Assembly: GCF_021278025.1 (NCBI RefSeq)
Contig: NZ_JAIBHJ010000014.1
Span: 53,257 to 117,256, forward strand
Source: Motilimonas sp. E26
Lineage (GTDB): Bacteria > Pseudomonadota > Gammaproteobacteria > Enterobacterales > CBDFNC01
DNA: 64,000 nucleotides
Direction of reading: 5' to 3'
In this document: piece after piece, positions 46,801 through 54,695 of the stretch
Position numbering within the stretch: the first letter of the stretch is position 1
Layout: each line of letters starts with the position of its first letter
Made by a program: the position numbers and the translations under genes
The notes under the pieces: generated by a model
Database searches by the model: none
Seen by the model: only the letters and a program-made list of their open reading frames with translations
Told to the model about the DNA's origin: nothing

Positions 46801-49182
46801 TGCCGAAACCGTAGTGATATCGCCATCACCGGCAATGGTTAATGTTTCACTACCGGCCCCAGAAATCGTGCCACTGAAGGCAGATAACTGCGCGGCATCA
46901 ATACTGGCAGCACCACCGTTGGCCACCGCCAAGTTTTCAAAACCACTCACGGTTGCGCCTGCAATGCTACCACCATTATCAATCGATAGCGTATCGGTAC
47001 CAGCACCGCCCGCTAAGGTCCCTGTTGCGCTTAAGGCGCCGACATTCACCGTATCATCGCCGCCACTGCCGGTTAAATTCTGCCCGGTACTGCCAAGGAT
47101 AAAAGTATTGGCCGTCGCTAACACATAGGTTTCAATAGCGCTATTACCGGTTAAACCATCCGTTGCTGAACTAATCGTAATCGTTTCTGCGCCAGGCGCT
47201 GTCACAGTAGTAAAACCATCATGCTGCACCTCGGACATCGTAACACTTGCGCCACTGGCAAGCGTTAAAGACTCAAAGGCTGAAAAAGTCGCGCCGCTAA
47301 TATTTGCACCATTACTTAGTTGCAATGTATCTGTGCCAGTGCCGCCACTTAAGGTACCCGTTGCCGTCAAGGCGGCGATATTCACGGTGTCGTCACCGCT
47401 ACTACCGGTCACATTTTGTGCTGCCGTGGCCGCGTTAAATGTCATCGCTGCGCCAAGCACATAGGTTTCAATATCGGCATCACCTGTTAGCGATTGATCG
47501 CCATTCGCACTGGCTATGGTAAATTGGTTGTCGCCCGTGCCATTAATAGTACTAAAGCTTTCATGCTGTGATTCGCTTAACGTTAATGCACCATCGTTGT
47601 CTGGTGTGAGCGTCTCAAAATTAGTCAAACTTGTCAGGCCAGTCAAATCAACATTATCCACAGCAAATAATGTGTCTGTACCATTCCCACCATCCGCTGT
47701 TGACCCTGTAGCATGGCTTGTGTTGGTAATAGCTAATGTTTCGTTGTCGTCGGTAAAGGTAATCGCAGGTGATAAATTAGTACCGTTTGTGGTGTTAAAG
47801 CCAGCGGCGGTGCTATTGGCAGAAGTAACATTACTAACGCTAATCGTCGCCGTGCGACTAGTGCTATTTGCAGTACCGTCGTTTATCACAACCGTTACTG
47901 TTCTCGCTGTCTCATTGGGTGAGCTAGATGTGTTGTTATAGCTAATGTTCTGTAAGAAAGTCTGTACTTCAGCAGCCGATGCCGTTGCCCCAGTCACAGA
48001 GATGGTATCTTGTAATGTAATGTCTGACGAACCCGAAATACCCGTTAACGCGTCTTGCACTGCAGCGGTTACATTTAGCCCTTCCGACGCACCATCTTGG
48101 TCATTGGTCAAACTCACCGTAATGGTCGTTATTGTATCGCCATCAGCCTCTGTGACCGTAGCACTTGGAGCGATATTTAAAGCACCACTGCCCTCAGTAA
48201 ACGACACGCTATTATCATTACCGCCAGTGCCTGAGTTCAAATCCACATCTGGAATAGTATTGGCTGTAGAGAAATTAAATGTAGTATCGTCACTAATCCC
48301 GGCAAAACTGTTACCCGATGTATCATCAATCGCAGTTGCATCAACTCGAATAGCATAATTACGGTTTCCAGTTAAGTCACTCGTTGGGTTTAAATATACT
48401 TTATCGTTTACAATACCAATACGCCCCGCGCCAGGGCTGCTATTTGCACCGTCACTTTCTGTGGCTACGTTAAACACTTCAGCATCACTGCTACCTGTGA
48501 CATCGCGAATCGTAATATTACCCGTACCCAGTGTAATATCCTCATCAAAATCGATTACAATGTTATTACTTACAGACACATCCGTGGCATTGTCATTAGG
48601 GGTCGAATTACCACTGTCAAAAGTGGGGGCAGTCGAATCAGTTGGGGCAGCAGTAAATTGAATATTATCAACGCCCACATGAGACGAATTAGAAGGGTAA
48701 TCATAACTCATTGTTACAGAATTAACCGATGTCCAGTCACCTGGTGTTAAGGTGGCAACAGAGCCAACAATAGCCGGATCATCCGCATCAATACTGACCG
48801 CCGTACCACTATCTGGTGTAAAAATATAAATACCATCTGATAGATTAGAAATTTCACCCATTTGAAACTGGCTTATATTTATCGGTGAGCTAAAGGTAAT
48901 GGTCCAAGTATCACTATTGTTAGAGATGCCAGGATCTAAAAAGCCCGCAGTAAGGGTTATATTATTACTGTTTGACTGAGTTGCTGTTAATGTAATACCG
49001 TCTACCGTGGTCGTTAGCGTTGGTGTTCCAGAGCCAGATACTGAACTAAAATTATATGTCCCTGCAGCAGCATGAGTGCTATAAATGATGGACATAAACA
49101 AGGCTAGTTTTGTCATTTTATGATAGTTAACACACATACTCTGTGGGTTAACATACTTGGGAAATGCGAAATCAAAGTGCAT
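40828..49182 (-). CDS. Giant repeat surface protein with GlyGly-CTERM-like anchor
   Basis: A 2784-residue exported protein. The ATG at 49182 has GAGGA eight bases upstream, giving a long signal peptide (n-region of 22 residues, then MTKLALFMSIIYSTHAAA). In order: an N-terminal beta domain to about residue 185; a Big_5-like Ig domain (STPNDNATDVSVSNNIVIDF); about five diverged 115-residue repeats with GGxGTDTL, LTGSGGDDTVN and IETYVL motifs; cadherin-like and BapA-like Ig domains (SNTDNITNDTTPT twice); cadherin-type VLSNDTDP/VLDNDVDP/VLANDSDA/VLSNDSDA repeats; a Calx-beta-like domain; and a thrombospondin-3-like calcium loop DTDGDLIPDD. The end, GGSIGFVFVGLMLAAVVIRRNK, resembles a GlyGly-CTERM signal cleaved by rhombosortase. 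It is probably a calcium-stiffened adhesin or biofilm protein; the ligand is unknown. Confidence 0.88.
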   Translation of the reverse strand: MHFDFAFPKYVNPQSMCVNYHKMTKLALFMSIIYSTHAAAGTYNFSSVSGSGTPTLTTTVDGITLTATQSNSNNITLTAGFLDPGISNNSDTWTITFSSPINISQFQMGEISNLSDGIYIFTPDSGTAVSIDADDPAIVGSVATLTPGDWTSVNSVTMSYDYPSNSSHVGVDNIQFTAAPTDSTAPTFDSGNSTPNDNATDVSVSNNIVIDFDEDITLGTGNITIRDVTGSSDAEVFNVATESDGANSSPGAGRIGIVNDKVYLNPTSDLTGNRNYAIRVDATAIDDTSGNSFAGISDDTTFNFSTANTIPDVDLNSGTGGNDNSVSFTEGSGALNIAPSATVTEADGDTITTITVSLTNDQDGASEGLNVTAAVQDALTGISGSSDITLQDTISVTGATASAAEVQTFLQNISYNNTSSSPNETARTVTVVINDGTANSTSRTATISVSNVTSANSTAAGFNTTNGTNLSPAITFTDDNETLAITNTSHATGSTADGGNGTDTLFAVDNVDLTGLTSLTNFETLTPDNDGALTLSESQHESFSTINGTGDNQFTIASANGDQSLTGDADIETYVLGAAMTFNAATAAQNVTGSSGDDTVNIAALTATGTLSGGTGTDTLQLSNGANISGATFSAFESLTLASGASVTMSEVQHDGFTTVTAPGAETITISSATDGLTGNSAIETYVLATANTFILGSTGQNLTGSGGDDTVNVGALSATGTLAGGAGTDTLSIDNGGSIAGATVSGFENLAVANGGAASIDAAQLSAFSGTISGAGSETLTIAGDGDITTVSAIESYTLADDSTNTRTVTVSNSSHSVTGTSTSDAVTFDLGALTYTATITGDSTTPDTLSLSSGADITGATINSVANLTLVSGASVAMTLAQHGNFTGTLTAAGVETISLIGDGNVTTLAGIENYNLGDDSSNTRTITVASDATSVTANSATDAVTFAIGGSSFTGTLSGENTVADQVQVSDGADITGGSFFNIGTLSLNSGATVAIDSANIGDFTSAINGASGSETLKLMDGGTFNFSATSVSAIDAIAIGTNSASTITLTDNFNADGQTVAITNTTGSAITNDLSINASAFVGDVLSITATDLGGDDTFVGGSGADIIRPGAGTDTMTGNAGGDNFIGSASDLSGDTIADLAIGDQITITGVTGLSSANVRFNGTSTLEVDTDATDFNISELSLSLTNAPAASLAYTVADSGSDTVITFIAPNEVPVFSSLNGGATFVENGSAVSIDNDMTVADTELDALNGGNGNYDGATVTLARSGGANSQDVFSHTGLLGSLVQGNTFTYNASSVGTVTTNSAGTLVLTFNSSATSAIVDGVLQSIGYRNSSEDPASSVTLNFTFNDGSIDSTGSNQAVVNITAQNDTPTDIALSATSINQSATGTGAAVATATSTDIDSSDSHSYSLVNANASDSGSCSASSGNSSFQFTANTLQTKVSTQPGSYTICIQTSDGNATFQESFTITVVDNVAPSAPSTPDLDSASDYGPSNTDNITNDTTPTLSGSAESGATVKLYSSQVGSGNTVIGSTVATGGNWQITTAALTSGLTHAITAEATDSVNNVSGRSSALNVTIDTQSPNASSTPDMTSSTDNGSSNTDNITSDTTPTFTGQGTNSDTITLISDVDGMLGSAIVTGSVWSITVNSAMTAGTHLVLARAADTAGNTTDSASLSINIDAVAPSGVSVSIEQGSINADNETALSFSLSGLEGAGSGSFTYQISDGTNKVNSTSAVAVSGTAQRVSGINVSNLAEGTLTLTVLVKDIAGNISSAFSDTVTKRYNVAPSAVNDTLTTNEDSANQINVLSNDTDPESNIVASLVTIKSAPAKGQVSVSNGIVTYTPNANANGADSFTYTVKDAEQAESNAATVSVTITAINDLPVAANFTPSIEEDTATEALTVRASATDIEDTHPTGAITLETLPMKGNAAVDLINGTITYTPNANETGSDSFNYSIMDSEGAKSNIATITVNIGAVNDEPIALDDTFIFDAVVSNEYALPVLDNDVDPDGGALKITGAKASIGTVLIENNKLTLKTPGNTQGPIIVSYIIENGSQARAQANANIIINGKSGGNEPTIVTPADLTVNATGLFTKVNLGTAVATDSLGNPIPVSLASGAPVFTPGNHLVYWQATDNQGRQAIASQEVKVNPLISMQKDSQVVEGMSTTVKVYLNGPAPSYPVTVPYTVLGSADSGDHDLSDGEIIITQGLVGEVTFNVFDDAVAEGTETIQLQLLDGINLGAKSTMTISIVEENVAPKLQVAVTQDGQTRHLVVANDQLVTLTATATDINIADRVALDFTANGPITLIPTNEESIITFSPAQLPVGVYKIAVTATDDGTPSLSSRSDVYIEVVSSLVALTEQDTDGDLIPDDKEGYGDTDKDGIPDYLDSINECNVLQEQVGDATQFLVEGEPGGCLRKGATVAQNQTGGAQLLASETPVDEAAQNTGGIFDFIITELPQAGDAMRVVLPQRLPIPANAVYRKYLSGQWRDFVSTAEDRVFSSPGEAGYCPPPGDAAWAEGLTEGHWCVQLQIVDGGPNDDDGVINSTIVDPGGVAIMRTSNNLPLAQADAVNVAAGNSITINVLANDSDADGDALVITSATVDFGSVSIVSNQLLYVPATNFVGRATIQYGISDQQGGTASNTVTVDVVVNNPPVANADSATTTDQVSIVINVLSNDSDAEGGVLSVLSASAVQGQVSVGVDGTLTYSPKLGFEGVDIITYIIQDELGARAQGEVKVSVTVYQKGTDGGKSSGGSIGFVFVGLMLAAVVIRRNKPLWPVDER
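45990..47760 (-). repeat. Five diverged ~115-residue coding repeats in the giant protein
   Basis: Each unit runs roughly: GTL-x-G-x-GTDTL, DITGATxxxFxxLxLxxGAxV, an AQHxxFxxxxxxxGxETI segment, an xIExYxLxxD segment and VTGSxxxDxVxF. The units are clearly related but strongly diverged, so this is old internal duplication rather than recent slippage. Boundaries are approximate. Confidence 0.75.
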
Positions 49183-49408
49183 TGTTTAAATCCTCGGTAT
49201 CTACTCATTCATTTAGTGACTGCCATACATAACTCTAACTGGCGACCCTAAAATTTGTGCTTACTTTTAGCGAAAGTTCAGGCTGTTGAACGTATATCAT
49301 CGCCACTAATGCCGATGATATACTTTCTCACTGAAACTAATTGCAGGTTAATGGTTGCTACTAGCGCTATTAATAGCACCTTAGTTAATAACTTAACTAA
49401 AGTGAGTG

Positions 49409-50026
49409 CTAACTTCTTGATGGGTAAATCCCCTGCAGAGCTACTAACCAGTTAAGAGGTAACAAGGGATTAATTATTCCAATTGGTTCGGAACCTCCCG
49501 TTGTGCCTACAGTCACGGTTCCACCCTCACTGCCACCACCAGTTACTGTAAGACCCGGTATGTCTACTAAGTCAACCCCAGCTAACCCAGGCGCCACATA
49601 GTTATTACTAGCACTACCCGCTGCTAAGTAAGTGCTTGTACTTGGCGTTGTAGATGTACCTCCATTAGTTGCAACTTCAAGTTTTGCTGCAATAGGGCTC
49701 CCACCACCCGAGGACGTAAAAATAGCAGTATGAGAATGCGCTGGCATCTGGCTTGTAGCCAAACTTATACGCTCAGTCCCCATCATTATACCTTGTCGAT
49801 AATCATGCCCTCCTCGCATCTGCCCTTGACCAACTGGGCTACGGCCTCGTAAATCTGGCAAAGCAAAGGTGGTACGAGCATCGCCACCATACATCGTCCC
49901 AAACAATGAAAACAAAGCCGTATTCTCGCTAATTGCCTGCATCTGCCCCCAACACACACCCCAATTTTCAATGGTAAAAGTACCGCCGAACGCAGTAAGT
50001 GTGCCAATAAATGGTTCAGTAGCCAT
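49409..50026 (-). CDS. Phage tail collar-domain (MdpB-like) protein
   Basis: A 205-residue protein whose first 70 residues match the tail collar domain of microcystin-dependent (MdpB-like) proteins: GTLTAFGGTFTIENWGVCWG, NTALFSLFGTMYGGD, TTFALPDLRGRSPVGQGQ. A Gly/Thr/Ser-rich middle and a conserved end GIINPLLPLNWLVALQGIYP follow. Bacterial members outside prophages are of unknown role. The ATG at 50026 has GAGGA upstream, so the 13-codon longer frame is rejected. Such genes often occur in threes; only one is here. Confidence 0.88.
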   Translation of the reverse strand: MATEPFIGTLTAFGGTFTIENWGVCWGQMQAISENTALFSLFGTMYGGDARTTFALPDLRGRSPVGQGQMRGGHDYRQGIMMGTERISLATSQMPAHSHTAIFTSSGGGSPIAAKLEVATNGGTSTTPSTSTYLAAGSASNNYVAPGLAGVDLVDIPGLTVTGGGSEGGTVTVGTTGGSEPIGIINPLLPLNWLVALQGIYPSRS

Positions 50027-50173
50027 ATTTAATTCCTCATAATTTGTTTTATACTCTTGTTGCAAAACAACACAAACAGAGTGTGTAATTTAGTTTTGTT
50101 CTCAGTTATAACCCTGTCGCGAACTGATCGCGATGTGTGCTTACATACAACTTAAATTCACAATGTAAGCCGC

Positions 50174-50650
50174 CTACTCTGCCTGTGACTCTTGTTCATC
50201 AACGCCACTAGGCAAAAATACTGGTGGTATAAAAAACTCTGGTAGTGAAACACGCCGAGCTTCTCCTGATAGCACTTTGTCTAAGCACACGGTACCAATA
50301 TCATTCACGCTTAGCTCAAGTTGTGCATCGTCACTGCTTGGAAATCGCCAATAAAGTTCAGTTGTTTTGTAACGTAGTAATGCCATTTGTTCGTACTGAT
50401 CAAACTCACTGGGGCTTTCACAAGCTCTATCATGAAAGTTCTCTAATTTTTGCTTACCCAAAAACTGCACTAACAAAGACCCCATACCTGGCACATCAAT
50501 GATTGCATTTTCTCCAGAGGCTATCGTGAGCTCTCCTTTGCCCTCAAGTGGTGCTATTTTTTCTCCATTGTCAGGATATGCACCACCGTTAAAAGGGTAA
50601 GCTATCAGCTCATATCCATAACGGTTGGTTAAACCTATCTTAATATTCAT
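50174..50650 (-). CDS. Protein of unknown function between formyltransferase and tail-collar genes
   Basis: A 158-residue acidic, mostly beta protein that I do not recognise. It begins MNIKIGLTNRYGYELIAYPF and has no signal peptide, membrane helix or catalytic motif. It lies on the same strand as its neighbours, 147 bp upstream of the tail-collar start and 149 bp after the formyltransferase stop. Position suggests a structural partner of the tail-collar protein, which is only inference. Confidence 0.75.
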   Translation of the reverse strand: MNIKIGLTNRYGYELIAYPFNGGAYPDNGEKIAPLEGKGELTIASGENAIIDVPGMGSLLVQFLGKQKLENFHDRACESPSEFDQYEQMALLRYKTTELYWRFPSSDDAQLELSVNDIGTVCLDKVLSGEARRVSLPEFFIPPVFLPSGVDEQESQAE

Positions 50651-50799
50651 ATCTATCTCGCTTCTGAAAGTTAAGTTCAGAGCATAGTTAGACTGCAGAA
50701 TTGATAAACTACAATGGCCTTAACCATTTATCGTATCTTTCTCAACTAAGCCACCATAAAAAACCAATAAATCAGGATTAACATTCTCCTGCTTAGCGC

Positions 50800-51750
50800 C
50801 TAAGCATCATCACAAGCGTTGATATTTTCAATTACCTGCCCAGGCTCTAAGCCAAATAAAAGCGCAAATCGATAACCATCAAAACAACCTTGCGAAGACC
50901 CTACAATATCTAATTTAACGCCACCGTCATGGGTTTTTACAATTAAGCCCCGGCTACTATCAAGCTCCACAATGGTACCGGGACGAATCCCTTTCAATGA
51001 ACAGTCAATTTTAGTGGCTTGCAGTAATTGAAATGTGCTTTGACGAAATTGAAAATACGCACACAAACTATCAAAATTACCCGCTCTAGCCATATTGACA
51101 ATGTCACTAGCACTGGTTGTGTACCAGTTAATGAATAAATCGGATTGCAGTAATGCGGGGGCCTGTTTAAAACCTTCTTGATCTTGTTTACGCCACTCTA
51201 TTTTGTTTTCTTGATCCAATTGACAGAACTGTGAAATCAAATAAGGTAGGGCTTGAGCTGTTTTTTGATATAAGCAGTGAGTCGTATCAAAGGGATGTAT
51301 TTCTATATCAACATCCAGTGCAATATCACCACAATCTACTTCTTCCGAGACCTTGTGTAACGTTAGTTTTGTGAAAGTTTCGCCATTTCTTATCTGCCAA
51401 TATAGTGGTTGCGGCCCTCTGTATTCTGGCAAAGGACTTGGATGTATATTTACTAGTCCATCATTAAAATATTGGATCAAAGGCGATCTTATTATGTGGC
51501 GAAATAAGTAAATCAAACCACGGTTAACTGCCAATCTATCCAGCTGCGCAACCAGCACTGAATCTTCGGTTTTATTGTATGATAGTGTTGTAACTTGATG
51601 ATGCTGCAGCCATTGTTGTAACTGCACTAAATCAGGGTTCGGCTCAGCATCAACCAACACCACACAGGCCAGCTGGCTTGTTTGCAGCAAGTATTGAATG
51701 GCGGGTAAACTTTGGCAACTTCCGCTAAAAACAGCATATCTTTGCATCAT
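50800..51750 (-). CDS. Formyltransferase-fold enzyme
   Basis: A 316-residue protein of the formyl-tetrahydrofolate-dependent transferase superfamily. The catalytic Asn-His-Asp set is visible: NIHPSPLPEYRGPQPLYW and, later, EEVDCGDIALDVD. A C-terminal domain resembling the OB-like end of methionyl-tRNA formyltransferase follows (GIRPGTIVELDSSRGLIVKT). It is unlikely to be the housekeeping Fmt given its neighbours; sugar or amine formylation is more likely, as in surface polysaccharide or natural-product pathways. It starts six bases after the methyltransferase stop. Confidence 0.85.
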   Translation of the reverse strand: MMQRYAVFSGSCQSLPAIQYLLQTSQLACVVLVDAEPNPDLVQLQQWLQHHQVTTLSYNKTEDSVLVAQLDRLAVNRGLIYLFRHIIRSPLIQYFNDGLVNIHPSPLPEYRGPQPLYWQIRNGETFTKLTLHKVSEEVDCGDIALDVDIEIHPFDTTHCLYQKTAQALPYLISQFCQLDQENKIEWRKQDQEGFKQAPALLQSDLFINWYTTSASDIVNMARAGNFDSLCAYFQFRQSTFQLLQATKIDCSLKGIRPGTIVELDSSRGLIVKTHDGGVKLDIVGSSQGCFDGYRFALLFGLEPGQVIENINACDDA

Positions 51751-51756
51751 CAGCTC

Positions 51757-52995
51757 CTATATTTTTACCGGCACAAAACCCGGTAAGCCCGTTAACTGAT
51801 AATAAAACTGCACCGAGTCACCACTGTTTGCTACAAAGTGAGTATGCTCAACATCACGAGGCTTGGTATCAATATAAAACGTCATATCGGGCCTGGGGTG
51901 GGTGATCCCTGAGTCATATTGCCCAACTCCCTCCTGTGCAAAAGTATCAATATGAGCATAAACCGCTAGAATACGCTTATCCATATCGTCAACGCCAACG
52001 GGCAAGGTAACTTGGCTTGCCGGAATAACCTTGACGCCGTCTTGCAGTTCCAACTCTTGCATGTTGAACAGCGTCGATTTGTTTATACTCATTAGCTCGC
52101 CAAGTTCGACCCTATCTCGCTGTGCATCGGTATCGGTATTTAGCGAGTGGCTATATTCCACTTCTTTCCATTGCTGATTAAATTCCGTTTCACCTATGAC
52201 CATCATGCCTCGGATCGAAATATTCTGCGGGATCATCCAACCATCTATTTTCAGAAATTGCACTAAGTGCTTAGCAATACTGAGCTGCCCTTCTTTGGTA
52301 AAGCCATGTTGCATCGCTTCTAGCACAAGTAAATCAATCGATTCTTCAGGCCTATATTCAGTGGCATCAACCTCTTCGATACGAAGAATGTAGTCATCCA
52401 GTTGTAAGTCTTTAACTAATTGCTTAAGTGTCATAATGGCGCCGGGATGAACATCAGCCAAAATAACTTGGATCTGCTGTCCAGTGAGTTTTTGGCTATC
52501 TTTGTAGTAACTTAATAAAGGCAATAGCAAAGGGGCAAAAGGGCCACATGCAGGATAGAGAACGGTAATTGAAGACACATGTTTTAATTTACTTTGTATT
52601 GCTTGGTCAATGCCTCGGGCATATCCTTTAATGCGATAAACATCCTTGATGGTATGCTTACAATTGTGGGGAGACATAATTAAACCCGATGCCGACACAT
52701 ATTGCCGTGTTAACTGTGCTTGGCTCAGCTCAGCTAATGCCATTGATTGCACGGCTTGGTCGTACATAGCGTCAAAGGCTTTAACTAGCGCTTGATGCTG
52801 CGTTTCTGTATCACTTAGCACTAATGTCATTGCATTAACAAAACTTTGTTGTAATTGCTGCACCCGTTGTTCAACTGTGAGCTGCTGCTTTAACAAAGAT
52901 TCAAGTTGCGTTCGGACTGAGTGCTTAAGCAGGGCGTCAACTTCAGGCTCTGCGAACGGCAGACCCGAGGTAACCTGTAAATGTTGTGCTTCCAT
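51757..52995 (-). CDS. Class I SAM-dependent methyltransferase, PRMT-like
   Basis: A 412-residue protein with a helical N-terminal third and a Rossmann methyltransferase core. Motif I is the unusual VLYPACGPFAPLLLPLL, followed by the acidic loop VILADVHPGA, IEEVDATEY and the VLEAMQHGFTKEGQ segment that recalls the double-E loop of protein arginine methyltransferases. A C-terminal beta domain follows. The substrate is unknown. The ATG at 52995 is chosen, with AAGGA ten bases upstream; a TTG two codons earlier is also possible. It is the first gene of the group that includes the formyltransferase and tail-collar genes. Confidence 0.78.
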   Translation of the reverse strand: MEAQHLQVTSGLPFAEPEVDALLKHSVRTQLESLLKQQLTVEQRVQQLQQSFVNAMTLVLSDTETQHQALVKAFDAMYDQAVQSMALAELSQAQLTRQYVSASGLIMSPHNCKHTIKDVYRIKGYARGIDQAIQSKLKHVSSITVLYPACGPFAPLLLPLLSYYKDSQKLTGQQIQVILADVHPGAIMTLKQLVKDLQLDDYILRIEEVDATEYRPEESIDLLVLEAMQHGFTKEGQLSIAKHLVQFLKIDGWMIPQNISIRGMMVIGETEFNQQWKEVEYSHSLNTDTDAQRDRVELGELMSINKSTLFNMQELELQDGVKVIPASQVTLPVGVDDMDKRILAVYAHIDTFAQEGVGQYDSGITHPRPDMTFYIDTKPRDVEHTHFVANSGDSVQFYYQLTGLPGFVPVKI

Positions 52996-53001
52996 GGTCA
53001 A

Positions 53002-53453
53002 ATATCCTTAAGAACTCATTTTGATTCGCACCAAACAGCGCCGTCATTTTCGTGATGACTAAAATTAACAACCTAGTTTAAAATGATATAAAATCAACAT
53101 TTAATTGACAAAAGTCAATATGAAATCACACTCATCACTTTTTATTTCAGAACGTTTCGATAGTCATCATATTTACACCATTATCGCTATAGATGATGAA
53201 AACACTATTTGCTGTGATATTTAGCAAAGCGGAGTTAATTTTACATATTCATAACAATTTTCATCAAACACCTATTCACCTACCAAAGCGCGCGGGCAAG
53301 CGCATTTCAAGCAACCAATCGTAGAGTGTTGGAGAAACTTTGCTACATTGATAAGACTTTTACTAAAACATGACTAGCACAACCAAGTGATATTCTCTCA
53401 TAGGGCTAAAGCTCACTGGTTTATTGCCAGCCTAATCATTTAAGGATAAGTGG
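53002..53453. other. Divergent intergenic region
   Basis: A 450-bp gap between the methyltransferase (minus) and the HExxH gene (plus). ATTGAC-AAAA-GTCAAT at 53104-53119 is a perfect six-plus-six inverted repeat that could be an operator for the minus-strand unit, whose start is about 110 bp away. A 34-codon frame at 53120-53224 has no ribosome site and is not called. Nothing else is evident. Confidence 0.55.
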
Positions 53454-53969
53454 ATGAATGAAACCATAACTCAGATTTGTGATTTTTTGCACGCGATCAA
53501 CTTACCATTCTCCCTAACGTCCATTGAGAATGAAACATTCTTACTTGGTGTGAACCTTAATCAGGGCGCTTTACAAATTGATATAGACAAGGTTAAGTAT
53601 GCTGGTGATATTCTTCACGAAGCTGGTCATATCGCAGTTTGCGAGCCAATATACCGAGCTCAATTACAAGGTAATGTGTATAAAAATGGCCTAAGAAATG
53701 GACGACAAAAGCAAGCCATGCATGGTGAAGAGATAGCGGCAATTGCTTGGTCAGTCGCAGCGGTGAAGCGGTTAAATTTACCGATGAAAACTGTTTTTCA
53801 TGATGATGGCTATAGAGGCGCTTCACACTCTTTAATCAATGCTTTTGATAATGGGGCACTGTTGGGGCAACCTTTGCTTGATGTATGGGAAATGACCAGT
53901 TCTGTATATGGCTTCCCAACCATGAAAAAGTGGATCAGAGAGTACCGCTGGATAAAAGAATTACCTTAA
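53454..53969 (+). CDS. Putative zinc-binding HExxH protein of unknown function
   Basis: A 171-residue cytosolic protein with a metalloprotease-like motif GDILHEAGHIAVCEP near residue 52 (HEAGH) and a possible third ligand in MHGEEIAAIAWSVAA about 40 residues later. The family is not one I can name. Loss of a signal peptide and small size suggest an intracellular peptidase or metal-binding hydrolase. The ATG has AAGGA seven bases upstream. It is followed after 59 bp by the AlkB-like gene. Confidence 0.8.
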   Translation: MNETITQICDFLHAINLPFSLTSIENETFLLGVNLNQGALQIDIDKVKYAGDILHEAGHIAVCEPIYRAQLQGNVYKNGLRNGRQKQAMHGEEIAAIAWSVAAVKRLNLPMKTVFHDDGYRGASHSLINAFDNGALLGQPLLDVWEMTSSVYGFPTMKKWIREYRWIKELP

Positions 53970-54028
53970 AAATAAACAACATAAATACCTACTATCTCTT
54001 TTTAAGTCTGACTTTAAGGAAGTAAACA

Positions 54029-54646
54029 GTGAAGTTACCGTTAAATTGCAATGCCCAGTACTATTCACAGTTTATGTCCTCCAAACAAAGTAGCGCGCTG
54101 TTTAATTGGTTAGTAGCAAATCTTGACCTTAACCAACCTGAAGTTATTCGACTACCCAATGGCAAGGAAACACACATTTTGCCTTGGCGGATGATTTTCT
54201 TAGATCCACAATTAGCGCAATCTCAACTTTTTCCTTCACAACATGGCCGATGCGCCACTTGGTTTTCTTTGCTGACCCAACTGCAACAACAGATAGCTGA
54301 CCTGACAGGCATCACGTTTTCTGTCGCTGTGTGCTTGTACTACCCAGATGGTGAAGAAAGCTTGGGTTTTCATAGCGATTTACCCGCCTTTGGCGCCACC
54401 GATGTCATTGCTTCTATTAGTTTAGGAGCCGAGCGAGCGTTTTTGATTCGCAGCCAAGATGATATCGAAAAGCAATATGAACTAAACCTTGAAGATGGCT
54501 CACTATTGGTAATGGGCAAGGGGTTTCAAGATAATTATGAGCACGCTCTCGCCAAAGGAAACAAAGCCACAAAGCCTAGGTTTAACATCTCGTTTCGACA
54601 ATTTAGTTGGCCAGATGAGCACTCGCTATCCCAAAATAAAGAATAA
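54029..54646 (+). CDS. AlkB-like 2-oxoglutarate/Fe(II) dioxygenase
   Basis: A 205-residue dioxygenase with the iron-binding HxD in GFHSDLPAFG, the distal histidine in YEHAL and the 2-oxoglutarate-binding arginines in RFNISFRQF. The arrangement is that of AlkB, which demethylates DNA or RNA bases oxidatively; some homologues act on protein or lipid. It begins with GTG at 54029, supported by AAGGA eight bases upstream. No ada or alkA lies nearby, though an AlkD-like gene is elsewhere in the window. Confidence 0.88.
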   Translation: MKLPLNCNAQYYSQFMSSKQSSALFNWLVANLDLNQPEVIRLPNGKETHILPWRMIFLDPQLAQSQLFPSQHGRCATWFSLLTQLQQQIADLTGITFSVAVCLYYPDGEESLGFHSDLPAFGATDVIASISLGAERAFLIRSQDDIEKQYELNLEDGSLLVMGKGFQDNYEHALAKGNKATKPRFNISFRQFSWPDEHSLSQNKE

Positions 54647-54695
54647 AAAGCTGAGTAGAAAATTTGTAACTGATGCCCACAAATGAGTAACCCCA

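Noticed and set aside
49409..50650. Prophage remnant
   Set aside because: A single tail-collar protein without capsid, terminase, integrase or att sites; MdpB-like proteins occur outside phages.
53120..53224. 34-codon open frame starting MKSHSSLFISERFDSHH
   Set aside because: No ribosome site, no recognisable family, and it ends in a gene-free divergent region.
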